A stretch of 58,013 bases of DNA from Limnohabitans sp. (GTDB lineage: Bacteria > Pseudomonadota > Gammaproteobacteria > Burkholderiales > Burkholderiaceae_C). Made by a program: the position numbers and the translations under genes. Within the stretch, counting starts at the first letter, position 1. Every line of letters begins with the position of its first letter. The stretch is from contig NZ_JAOASQ010000028.1 in the NCBI RefSeq assembly GCF_030158565.1, positions 1 to 58,013 of the forward strand. The letters run 5' to 3'. Below are positions 51,550 to 58,013 of the stretch, in pieces. The notes under the pieces were generated by a model. The model searched no databases, had not been told where the DNA came from, and worked only from the letters and a program-made list of their open reading frames with translations.

Positions 51550-52274
51550 GCCGGACCGCCTGACAAGGAGGGGCGCACCCAATCCAGGGTCAGTGTGCCT
51601 GCGCCGACAGGCCCTTGGGGCAGGGTCAGGATCAGGCGCACACCATCGGGTGTGCTGCCGGGCATCGGGGCAGATGAGGGGGTGCCGGTATGGACCGCAT
51701 CGCTGGACAAAGGGTTGGTCCAGCTGCCGCCAAGGTGGACGAAGATTTGCCAGCCTGCCATCGGGTGGATCTGCACTTGGCCCTTGCGGGTGGCCTCGGT
51801 GGGGGTCTGCCCCCATTGCCCAGCCAGCGCCCAGGCGTTTTGCCAGTCGGCACGCAAGGTCATGGGGGCGGACTGCCAGCGTTGCCAATCGCCGCCGCCT
51901 GGGCGAGCGGGGTTGCCCCGCCAAGTCCATGCCACCACCTGGATGGCTTCATCGGCGGCGTTGGCGCGGCGGGTCAGGCGCAAGACTTGGCCATCCCAAT
52001 TCCAGCTGCTGGTGCCCGGCAGCTCGCTCAGTTGGTCCAAGTCGGTTTGCCATTGGGCCAGACCAGCTTGCAGGGTGCGGATGTCGTCGGCACGGCTTTG
52101 CATGCCGCTTTGCGAGCGCAGCATGCCATCGAGCCCACGCCAGGCCATGAGCGACATGAGCGCCATCACGCTGATGGCCACCAGCACCTCGATCAAGGTG
52201 AATCCATGTACCTGGGCGGGGCGGGCAAAGCGCCGCCATCCGGTGTTTGCGCATGGCTTGTGGCGGGCATTCAT
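51546..52274 (-). CDS. gspJ: Type II secretion minor pseudopilin GspJ
   Basis: A 242-aa minor pseudopilin. A leader of about 26 residues precedes the cleavage motif G|FTLIEVLVAISVMALMSLMAW, with Glu at +5, and a beta-rich domain follows. The start at 52274 overlaps the gspI stop by one base. The long leader is typical for Comamonadaceae GspJ but I cannot rule out a shorter start. Confidence 0.9.
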   Translation of the reverse strand: MNARHKPCANTGWRRFARPAQVHGFTLIEVLVAISVMALMSLMAWRGLDGMLRSQSGMQSRADDIRTLQAGLAQWQTDLDQLSELPGTSSWNWDGQVLRLTRRANAADEAIQVVAWTWRGNPARPGGGDWQRWQSAPMTLRADWQNAWALAGQWGQTPTEATRKGQVQIHPMAGWQIFVHLGGSWTNPLSSDAVHTGTPSSAPMPGSTPDGVRLILTLPQGPVGAGTLTLDWVRPSLSGGPA

Positions 52275-52636
52275 CAGTTGCGCCCCATCACCGTCGAGAC
52301 TTGCAGTACAAATTCCCCTTGACTGAGCACCCTGGCATCCACCCGCCGGAAGTTCGGATTGGGCGTGGTTTTGACCTGCATCTCCACTTGCATGGTGCGT
52401 CCAGCCTGAATGCATTCCACTTGGCTGTTGCCGATGTCAGGCAGTTGTCTGCGCAGGCGCAAGCGGATCAATTCGTTGTCGGCGCACATTTGGCCCAGCA
52501 TGCTCAAGGTTTGGCGGTCCGCGTTGCGGCTCAGTGAGCCCGTGGCCTTGAGTCCTGCCAGCAAGGCCACAGCCACAATGCCCAGTGCGACCAAGACTTC
52601 GATCAAGGTGAAACCTCGCGCGGACGTTCGGGTCAT
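52274..52636 (-). CDS. gspI: Type II secretion minor pseudopilin GspI
   Basis: A 120-aa minor pseudopilin. The leader MTRTSARG is followed by FTLIEVLVALGIVAVALLAG with Glu at +5, and a small C-terminal domain ends near the variable LSQGEFVLQVSTVMGRN. The ATG at 52636 overlaps the gspH stop by four bases. It primes pseudopilus assembly with GspJ and GspK in known systems. Confidence 0.9.
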   Translation of the reverse strand: MTRTSARGFTLIEVLVALGIVAVALLAGLKATGSLSRNADRQTLSMLGQMCADNELIRLRLRRQLPDIGNSQVECIQAGRTMQVEMQVKTTPNPNFRRVDARVLSQGEFVLQVSTVMGRN

Positions 52637-53106
52637 GGGGCTGTCCATCCAGGCGTGCGTTGCACCCGAAACGGCCTGAGTCCATCGCTGCTGACCCAGA
52701 GGGTGAGCGATGGCCTTTGGGCCGGTGTGAGTGCGATGCTTTGCGGTGGAATCAGTGGCTCGGGGCCCAGAACGACAGGCTGGCTGGCTGTGGTGCGCGT
52801 GGCCTCGCTGAGCCATCTTTGGGGCAGACCCGGGGGGGGCAGGCCTTCGAACACAAAGCCCGTTGGGGTGCTTCGCCAGACCACGGGCAGGCCACTGGCG
52901 CGGGCTTGCGCACGTGCGGTTTCCAGCAGCGCGGCCAGGCGCGTGGCGTCGCGCTCCAGGGCACTGTCAGCGCTGTCGCGCAGGGACAGGCTCACGCCCG
53001 CTGTGGCGATGGCGATCAGCGCTACCACCACCAGCAATTCCAGCAAGGTGAAGCCTTGGTCTGCAGGGGGGCGGGGCCGCTTATTGCCAGCTGCCGATGT
53101 CCGCAT
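52633..53106 (-). CDS. gspH: Type II secretion minor pseudopilin GspH
   Basis: A 157-aa minor pseudopilin with the prepilin motif G|FTLLELLVVVALIAIATAGV starting at about residue 18 after a basic leader. A beta-sandwich domain follows (VVWRSTPTGFVFEGLPP). The ATG at 53106 lies 26 bases inside the end of gspG, so the two genes overlap. An open-frame extension upstream is ignored because it would run further into gspG. Confidence 0.88.
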   Translation of the reverse strand: MRTSAAGNKRPRPPADQGFTLLELLVVVALIAIATAGVSLSLRDSADSALERDATRLAALLETARAQARASGLPVVWRSTPTGFVFEGLPPPGLPQRWLSEATRTTASQPVVLGPEPLIPPQSIALTPAQRPSLTLWVSSDGLRPFRVQRTPGWTAP

Positions 53107-53518
53107 TGTTGCCCTCGCCACCGGTTTGACCGTCAGCGCCAAAGGACAGCACATCCACCTCGCCTTTGATGCCGGGGTTCATGTATTGGTAGGCACGGCC
53201 CCAGGGGTCGTTGGGCAGTTTGTCCAGGTAAGACTTCCAGTTGCCGGGCACAGGCTCGGTGGTGGGCTTGCTGATCAAGGCTTTCAGACCCTGTTCGCTG
53301 CTGGGAAAGCGCTGGTTGTCCAGTTTGTAGAGTTTGAGCGCTTGCATCAGGTTACCCACGTCGGTGCGGGCAGCGGTGATGCGGGCATCGTCAGCCCGGC
53401 CCAGCACGTTGGGCACGATCAATGCCGCCAAAACGCCGATGATGGCCAGCACCACCATCAGCTCGATCAGGGTGAAGCCGCGTTGGCGGCGTGGGCGGGG
53501 AGACAGTGGTTTTTGCAT
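53081..53518 (-). CDS. gspG: Type II secretion major pseudopilin GspG
   Basis: A 145-aa major pseudopilin. A short basic leader MQKPLSPRPRRQRG precedes FTLIELMVVLAIIGVLAALI with Glu at +5. RADDARITAARTDVGNLMQAL, NQRFPSSEQGLKALISKP and DPWGRAYQYMNPG are hallmarks of GspG, including the Ca-binding loop region. In-frame ATGs at 53527 and 53530 are alternative starts that would shorten the gap to the divergent gspC to about 9 bp. It is the first gene of the minus-strand secretion operon. Confidence 0.94.
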   Translation of the reverse strand: MQKPLSPRPRRQRGFTLIELMVVLAIIGVLAALIVPNVLGRADDARITAARTDVGNLMQALKLYKLDNQRFPSSEQGLKALISKPTTEPVPGNWKSYLDKLPNDPWGRAYQYMNPGIKGEVDVLSFGADGQTGGEGNNADIGSWQ

Positions 53519-53539
53519 GGTATCCATCATAATCTGACC

Positions 53540-53998
53540 ATGTTGCACAATCGCCGCGCTTTCATTTTCAGCATCCGTTTGCCGTCTCTGGTGACAGGGG
53601 CGCTTTGGTGTGCTGCCGCACTGAGTGCCGGTTATTGGGCTTTGCAGTTTCCGTCCAGCCCGGTCATTTTGGGTGCTCCAGTGACAGCTGCCACAGAGGG
53701 TGCCTCGGCACAAGCCTCCACGCAATTGCAGCGTGCTTTGGGGGCGACGGCGGTGGCGATGTCTGATGCACCGGAGACTGGCCGATTGCAATTGCTCGGC
53801 GTCATCGCGGGCATTTCGGGGCAAGGCAGCGCTTTGATTGCTGTGGACGGGCAAACGCCCAAGGCTTACCGTGTGGGGCAAGCCGTGGGGGAGGGACTGG
53901 TTTTGCAAAACCTGAGCCCCAAAGGCGCACAGTTGGGTGCAACCGTGGATGGACCCCGCCTGCAAGTCCTTCAATTGCCGGTGGATAAAACGCCTTGA
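53540..53998 (+). CDS. gspC: Short GspC-type type II secretion protein
   Basis: A 152-aa protein with an N-terminal transmembrane helix (LVTGALWCAAALSAGYWALQF, residues 15-35), a short linker, and a homology-region domain (RLQLLGVIAGISGQGSALIAVDGQTPKAYRVGQAVGEGLVLQNLSP). It lacks the C-terminal PDZ or coiled-coil domain of full-length GspC, which is usually near 280 aa. It connects the inner-membrane platform to the GspD secretin. The gene is divergent from gspG, with only 9-21 bp between start codons. Confidence 0.82.
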   Translation: MLHNRRAFIFSIRLPSLVTGALWCAAALSAGYWALQFPSSPVILGAPVTAATEGASAQASTQLQRALGATAVAMSDAPETGRLQLLGVIAGISGQGSALIAVDGQTPKAYRVGQAVGEGLVLQNLSPKGAQLGATVDGPRLQVLQLPVDKTP

Positions 53999-54037
53999 TT
54001 TGAAGCCAGCGGCCGAGGACGACTGCCGCGCGACTTA

Positions 54038-55582
54038 TCAGCTGCGCAAGAACATCCGATAAACCGGATTATTCGTCTCTTCCGCGTACGGATACCCCAA
54101 CGCATCCAGGAATTTGGCAAAGGCCTTGTCGTCCTTGGGCGGCACTTGCAGGCCCACCAGGATGCGGCCGTAGTCGGCGCCTTGGTTGCGGTAGTGGAAC
54201 AAGGAGATGTTCCAGCCGGGGCGCATGAGGCTCAGGAATTTGAGCAAGGCACCCGGACGCTCCGGAAACTCAAAACGCAGCAGGCGCTCGTCTTGCGACA
54301 AGGCGGAATGGCCCCCCACCATGTGGCGGATGTGTTCTTTGGCCAGTTCATCGTGGGTCAGATCCATGGCCGCAAACTTGTGCTTGTTGAAGTTGGCGGT
54401 GATCTTGGTGCTCTCGCCTTTGCCGTGCGTGCTCAGGCCCAGGAACACATGGGCCTTGTCGGCATCGCTCATGCGGTAGTTGAACTCGGTCACATTGCGC
54501 GGACCGCCGGGCAGGCTGCCGATCAATTCCAGAAAGCGCTTGAAGCTGCCGCGTTCTTCGGGAATCGTGACCGCAAACAGGGCTTCTTTTTCTTCGCCTA
54601 CATCGGCACGTTCGGCCACGAAGCGCAGGCGGTCAAAGTTCATGTTGGCGCCGCACAAGATGGCGGCGTAGGTTTCGCCCTTGGTCTTGTGCTGGGCCAC
54701 GTACTGCTTGATCGCGGCCACGGCCAGCGCGCCAGCGGGCTCCACGATCGAGCGGGTGTCCACAAAAATATCCTTGATGGCCGCGCAGACCGCATCGGTG
54801 TCCACGGTCATGTATTCGTCGACCAAGGCCCGCGAGACGCGGAAGGTTTCTTCGCCCACCAGCTTGACGGCGGTGCCGTCCGAGAACAGGCCCACATCGG
54901 CCAGGATCACTCGCTTTTTGGCGTTGACCGACTGGATCATCGCGTCCGAGTCGTTCATCTGCACACCGATGACTTTGACTTCGGGGCGCACGGCTTTGAT
55001 GTAGTTGGCCACGCCGCTGATCAGGCCGCCGCCGCCGATGGCGACAAACACCGCATCCAGGGGGCCCTGGTGCTGGCGCAGCATTTCCATGGCGATGGTG
55101 CCCTGACCGGCAATCACATCCGGATCGTCAAAGGGGTGCACGAAGGTCAGGCCTTGTTTCTTTTCGAGCAACACCGAGTGGTTGTAGGCGTCTGAATAGC
55201 TGTCACCAAACAGCACCACTTCGCCACCCAAGCCTTTGACGGCATCGATCTTCACTTGCGGGGTGGTGGTGGGCATGACGATCACGGCGCGGGTGCCCAG
55301 CTTGCTGGCACTGAGCGCCACGCCTTGGGCGTGGTTGCCTGCCGAGGCGCAGATCACGCCCTTCTTGAGCTGCTCAGGCATCAGGTGCGCCATCTTGTTG
55401 TACGCGCCGCGCAGCTTGAAGCTGAAGACGGGCTGCTGGTCTTCGCGCTTGAGCAGCACTTTGTTGTGCAGGCGGCGGGACAGGTTTTTGGCGGTCTCCA
55501 GCGCCGACTCGGTCGCCACGTCATAGACCTTGGCGTTGAGGATTTTCTTGAGGTAGTCGGCAGGTTTGAGGTGTTTGGTCAT
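54038..55582 (-). CDS. ilvA: Threonine ammonia-lyase (threonine deaminase), biosynthetic
   Basis: Converts threonine to 2-ketobutyrate and ammonia, the first committed step to isoleucine. The 514-aa protein has the PLP lysine in KREDQQPVFSFKLRGAYNKM, the Ser/Gly loop in VAIGGGGLISGV, and two C-terminal ACT-like regulatory domains (about 335-514). Feedback control by isoleucine is expected. I chose the ATG at 55582 (MTKHLKPADYLKKIL), which gives the common N-terminus; in-frame starts upstream add unrelated residues. A terminator on the same strand lies about 64-97 bp upstream of the start codon. Confidence 0.95.
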   Translation of the reverse strand: MTKHLKPADYLKKILNAKVYDVATESALETAKNLSRRLHNKVLLKREDQQPVFSFKLRGAYNKMAHLMPEQLKKGVICASAGNHAQGVALSASKLGTRAVIVMPTTTPQVKIDAVKGLGGEVVLFGDSYSDAYNHSVLLEKKQGLTFVHPFDDPDVIAGQGTIAMEMLRQHQGPLDAVFVAIGGGGLISGVANYIKAVRPEVKVIGVQMNDSDAMIQSVNAKKRVILADVGLFSDGTAVKLVGEETFRVSRALVDEYMTVDTDAVCAAIKDIFVDTRSIVEPAGALAVAAIKQYVAQHKTKGETYAAILCGANMNFDRLRFVAERADVGEEKEALFAVTIPEERGSFKRFLELIGSLPGGPRNVTEFNYRMSDADKAHVFLGLSTHGKGESTKITANFNKHKFAAMDLTHDELAKEHIRHMVGGHSALSQDERLLRFEFPERPGALLKFLSLMRPGWNISLFHYRNQGADYGRILVGLQVPPKDDKAFAKFLDALGYPYAEETNNPVYRMFLRS

Positions 55583-55890
55583 CGCAGGCGGCATGCGGCA
55601 CAAGGGTGCAGCATTCAATCAGTGTGACCCTGATGATAACGGGCCAAAAAAAATGCCCCGATCCTTGCGGTTCGGGGCAAATCCACCTTTTCGGAGGGTG
55701 GAGGAGACAAAAGGCGCATGCAAAAAAGCACGCATGTTCGAAATTGTAGCGGTGTTTTTGTTGCATTGCAGCAAGTTGGCGCGCTCAAATTGCAAAAACA
55801 TGTAAAGCCAGTTCGGGAAATCCGTTTACGATCCATGCCCAATGCTTTGTCGGACGTTGTTCGCAAGGCGCTCAGCACAAGGAAAACAGC
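55583..55890. other. Intergenic region between ilvA and the OsmC-family gene
   Basis: A 308-bp divergent gap. Besides the terminator it holds, on the minus strand, a short open frame from 55727 (MRAFLHAPFVSSTLRKGGFA and on) that runs across the terminator hairpin. The frame has no run of isoleucine, valine or leucine codons, so classical ilv-type attenuation by this peptide is not supported. On the plus strand the promoter of the osmC-like gene must lie here; CACAAGGA precedes its ATG as ribosome binding site. Confidence 0.5.
55646..55679 (-). terminator. Intrinsic terminator in the ilvA leader (possible attenuator or small RNA end)
   Basis: Read on the minus strand, TGCCCCGA (55672-55679) pairs with TCGGGGCA (55654-55661), an 8-bp stem closed by an inner CC-GCAA-GG tetraloop, and is followed by eight U (55646-55653). 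A TACAAT -10-like box lies upstream at 55743-55748. The terminator sits between that promoter and ilvA, which is the arrangement of an attenuated leader or a small transcript. Another short hairpin, CCACC/GGTGG, precedes it. Confidence 0.75.
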
Positions 55891-56340
55891 ATGGATTGCA
55901 CAGTCACTTGGACCGGCGCGGCCGGAACCCGCTCAGGCATGGGCTTTTTGGCCGAAACCGGCTCCGGCCATGTCATCGCCATGGACGGCGCACCAGACGC
56001 CGCTAAACCTGAAAACGGTGGACAGAATCTGGCGCCCCGCCCCATGGAAACGCTGCTCGCCGGGACAGGTGGTTGCACGGCGTATGACGTGGTCTTGATC
56101 CTCAAGCGGGGTCGCCACGATGTGCGTGGCTGCAGCGTTAAATTGACCAGCGAACGTGCCGAAGTGGACCCCAAGGTGTTCACCAAGATCAACATGCACT
56201 TCACCATCACCGGCAATGGCGTGCCGGCCAGTGCGGTAGAACGTGCCATCGCCATGAGCCACGACAAATACTGCTCGGCCAGCATCATGCTGGGCAAGAC
56301 CGCAGACATCACCACCAGCTTCGACATCGTCGAAGCCTGA
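55891..56340 (+). CDS. OsmC/YhfA-family protein
   Basis: A 149-aa OsmC-like protein. The reactive region LAGTGGCTAYDVVLILKRGRHDV contains the first conserved Cys, and the second is in HDKYCSASIMLG near residue 126. Classic OsmC/Ohr enzymes reduce organic hydroperoxides with this Cys pair. The YhfA-like subgroup, which this resembles in length and in the motif GGCTAYDV, has a less defined role. A good ribosome binding site AAGGAA lies nine bases upstream. It converges on the cupredoxin gene, with a GC hairpin at 56350-56368 between them. Confidence 0.88.
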   Translation: MDCTVTWTGAAGTRSGMGFLAETGSGHVIAMDGAPDAAKPENGGQNLAPRPMETLLAGTGGCTAYDVVLILKRGRHDVRGCSVKLTSERAEVDPKVFTKINMHFTITGNGVPASAVERAIAMSHDKYCSASIMLGKTADITTSFDIVEA

Positions 56341-56369
56341 GTGCGTGCACCCCTCCAGGCGGGAGGGGC

Positions 56370-57338
56370 TCAGTGTGTGTGGCCGCTGTGGTCGTGTGCT
56401 GCAGCGGGTTTCGCAGGCTTGGGCGTGGCGGGCGCAGAAGCCTGGCTGACTTCGACCTTGCCGCGCATGCCGGCTTCATAGTGGCCCGGAATCAGGCATG
56501 CCATCTCGACGGTGCCGGCGACTGGAAAACGCACCACCAGCTCGCCCGTTTGGCCTGCGGCCACGGTGATTTCCACGCCATGGCCGTGTTCGTGGGCAGC
56601 CCCTTGGTTGGCGCTGGCTGCCTGCTTCATGCCTTGCGCGTGGGCTGCGATCTCTTGCGCACTGCCCAGCACCATTTCATGGGCGGTCGCGCCTGCGTTG
56701 TGCACCACAAAGCGGATGGTCTCGCCCGCTTGCACCGCGATCGATGAGGGGCTAAAGCGCATTTGGTCGTCCATGCGCACCGCGATGCTGCGTGTGACCA
56801 CCTGGGCTTGAAGCGCTGACGCATGGCTTGTCGCGTCAGAGGCTTCGCCGTGGCTGTGGCCTGTGGTGGCCCAGTCGGGGTTGCGCACCAGCCATTGCCA
56901 AGCGCCATAGCTGCCAGCACTGACCAGAGCACCCAGCACCACCACATACACCGTGGCAGAGCGTTGCCATGCTCGGCGTGTGCTCAAGGCCAGTGCCAGC
57001 ACCGACACGATGAAGCCCAGTGGCACCACCCAGGCGCTGCGGGCCGGGGAGTCCGGAAAGTGCTGCAGACCGCCTGTGAAAAAGCCCAAACCAATGGAGA
57101 GCAAGGAACCCAGAACCAGGGTTTGAAGCAAACTGGTGCGCTCTGTGCTGCCCGTGTGATCGGTCAGTCGGTGTTCCAGCCAGGCGCCCAGCACGAACAG
57201 CACCATGCCAATGGCCGCTGTCCAGAGCGAGCGCTCTCCGCTGAAAAAGCCGTGATTGACCGCCCCGGAAATGAAGCTGATGCCCGAGTACTTGAGCAGC
57301 ATCGCGCCATGCTGGTGTTGAAAAGTTGCAATAGCCAT
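56370..57338 (-). CDS. Membrane-anchored cupredoxin (four-helix membrane domain fused to blue-copper domain)
   Basis: A 322-aa protein. The N-terminal half has four likely transmembrane segments (about 18-32, 38-53, 70-90, 102-120, with a fifth near 128-148). The C-terminal half (about 180-297) is a plastocyanin/azurin-type domain. The type 1 copper ligands are all present: H220 in TAHEM, C281, H286 and M291 in CLIPGHYEAGM (C-x4-H-x4-M). His-rich stretches occur at HSHGEASDATSHAS, HEHGHG and the C-terminal HDHSGHTH. A perfect GGAGGT ribosome binding site precedes the ATG. It could bind periplasmic copper or transfer electrons; the exact role is unknown. Confidence 0.85.
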   Translation of the reverse strand: MAIATFQHQHGAMLLKYSGISFISGAVNHGFFSGERSLWTAAIGMVLFVLGAWLEHRLTDHTGSTERTSLLQTLVLGSLLSIGLGFFTGGLQHFPDSPARSAWVVPLGFIVSVLALALSTRRAWQRSATVYVVVLGALVSAGSYGAWQWLVRNPDWATTGHSHGEASDATSHASALQAQVVTRSIAVRMDDQMRFSPSSIAVQAGETIRFVVHNAGATAHEMVLGSAQEIAAHAQGMKQAASANQGAAHEHGHGVEITVAAGQTGELVVRFPVAGTVEMACLIPGHYEAGMRGKVEVSQASAPATPKPAKPAAAHDHSGHTH

Positions 57339-57369
57339 GTGACCTCCAATGCATCAAGTGTACGGACAA

Positions 57370-57399
57370 GAAAAAAGCCCCACGATCTCTCGTGGGGCT
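57370..57399 (-). terminator. Intrinsic terminator downstream of groEL
   Basis: On the minus strand AGCCCCACGA pairs perfectly with TCGTGGGGCT (57376-57385 with 57390-57399), a 10-bp stem with a 4-nt loop, followed by a run of T. It ends the groEL transcript 48-78 bp after the stop and lies just before the cupredoxin gene, which therefore needs its own promoter. Confidence 0.92.
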
Positions 57400-57408
57400 T
57401 TGGCGTCT

Positions 57409-57434
57409 GGATCCCGGAGCGCGTCCGGGATGAC
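57409..57434. repeat. Single right-arm fragment of the palindromic element, copy 7
   Basis: GGATCCCGGAGCGCGTCCGGGATGAC is one half of the composite element (hairpin with GTCC/GGGATGAC end). It lies between the groEL stop codon and the groEL terminator, so it is transcribed in the groEL 3' end. Confidence 0.8.
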
Positions 57435-57447
57435 AGGCTGGGGCTTG

Positions 57448-58013
57448 TTACATGCCCATGCCGCCCATACCACCCATGCCGCCCATACCACCCATGTCGG
57501 GCATGCCGCCAGCAGCTTCGTCTTTCGGAGCTTCGGACACCATGCACTCGGTGGTCAGCATCAAGGAAGCCACAGAAGCGGCGTTCTGCAATGCAGTACG
57601 GGTCACTTTTGTAGGGTCCAGAATACCCATTTCGATCATGTCGCCGTAGGTGTCGTTGGCAGCGTTGAAGCCGTAGTTGCCTTTGCCAGCCAACACAGCG
57701 TTCACCACCACCGATGGCTCGCCACCGGCGTTGTACACGATCTCGCGCAGAGGCGCTTCGATGGCTTTCAACACCAGTTTGATACCGGCGTCCTGGTCAG
57801 CGTTGTCACCTTTGATGGTGCCAGCCGTTTGACGTGCGCGCAGCAAGGCCACGCCGCCGCCAGCCACGATGCCTTCTTCCACAGCAGCGCGAGTGGCGTG
57901 CAGGGCGTCTTCCACGCGGGCTTTCTTTTCTTTCATTTCGACTTCGGTGGCAGCGCCGACCTTGATCACGGCCACACCGCCAGCCAACTTGGCCACGCGC
58001 TCTTGCAGCTTCT
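57448..58013 (-). CDS. groL: Chaperonin GroEL, C-terminal part
   Basis: The last ~188 residues of the 60-kDa chaperonin; the N-terminal part lies beyond the right edge. [40 protein letters not shown] and [20 protein letters not shown] are universal GroEL segments of the apical-to-equatorial transition and equatorial domain. The protein ends in the usual flexible Gly-Gly-Met tail. groES would be expected upstream but is outside the window. Confidence 0.98.
   Translation of the reverse strand, partial: KLQERVAKLAGGVAVIKVGAATEVEMKEKKARVEDALHATRAAVEEGIVAGGGVALLRARQTAGTIKGDNADQDAGIKLVLKAIEAPLREIVYNAGGEPSVVVNAVLAGKGNYGFNAANDTYGDMIEMGILDPTKVTRTALQNAASVASLMLTTECMVSEAPKDEAAGGMPDMGGMGGMGGMGGMGM

Noticed and set aside
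52655..53539. A long N-terminal extension of GspC on the plus strand
   Set aside because: It would run through gspG and gspH in antisense. The ATG at 53540 is followed directly by a normal anchor helix.
55619..55801. A small protein gene of about 38-60 residues in the ilvA leader
   Set aside because: It crosses a strong terminator hairpin, has no clear ribosome binding site and no recognisable family. It is noted only as a possible leader peptide.
56350..56368. A terminator between the OsmC-family gene and the cupredoxin gene
   Set aside because: CCCCTCC/GGAGGGG forms a hairpin, but neither strand has a following T-run, so I did not call it a terminator.

Overview
The window is a GC-rich, densely coded stretch of a betaproteobacterial chromosome. 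The best fit is Burkholderiales, family Comamonadaceae. The family-level call rests on overall protein character (SlmA next to ArgB, a type II secretion operon with a divergent short gspC, abundant DctP/Q/M TRAP genes) and on strong third-position GC bias. No 16S rRNA or other decisive marker is present. No rRNA, tRNA, CRISPR array, prophage or insertion sequence was seen.

Layout. 1-4.6 kb: central sugar metabolism (start of a hexR-like regulator, zwf, then divergent tal-pgi). 4.7-12.5 kb: housekeeping genes (M20 deacylase, M23 peptidase plus bactofilin, coaX, a TetR regulator with a PHA-granule phasin, an isolated rfbD, argB-slmA). 12.5-25.8 kb: a sugar-acid catabolic island. On the minus strand it has a FadR-type regulator, a DctPQM TRAP importer, an altronate-dehydratase family enzyme, an Ldh-family dehydrogenase, a fructuronate/mannitol dehydrogenase family enzyme and a ManD-type mannonate dehydratase. 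Divergently, on the plus strand, are an acid-sugar dehydratase, two SDR dehydrogenases and an FAH-family hydrolase. The two arms share an intergenic region with a FadR-type operator. 26-33.7 kb: fatty-acid and thioester genes (TetR with a perfect operator, acyl-CoA dehydrogenase, enoyl-CoA hydratase, two thioesterases), an Atm1-type ABC exporter and a LysR regulator. 33.9-37 kb: a glutamate/aspartate-type ABC importer. 37-42.3 kb: pyrC, a DUF3025 protein, htpX, a DMT permease and a 5'-nucleotidase. 42.3-54 kb: a type II secretion operon (G-H-I-J-K-L-M-N-D-E-x-F, with C divergent). 54-58 kb: ilvA with a terminator-bearing leader, an OsmC-family protein, a membrane-anchored cupredoxin and the end of groEL.

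How the genes work together. The first region supports oxidative hexose-phosphate metabolism, probably under HexR control. The sugar-acid island looks like import through TRAP, dehydration to 2-keto-3-deoxy acids, and then, on the plus-strand arm, oxidation at C4 and hydrolytic cleavage to pyruvate plus a hydroxy acid instead of phosphorylation and aldol cleavage. The exact substrates cannot be read from sequence.

The most striking non-coding signal is a family of composite palindromic elements (GTCA...TGAC ends, two short hairpins in opposite orientation) at seven intergenic loci. At three of these loci the outer arm of the element has expanded into exact-period tandem arrays (25, 26, 34 and 20 bp). 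At one locus a fragment supplies the last codons and stop of a gene.
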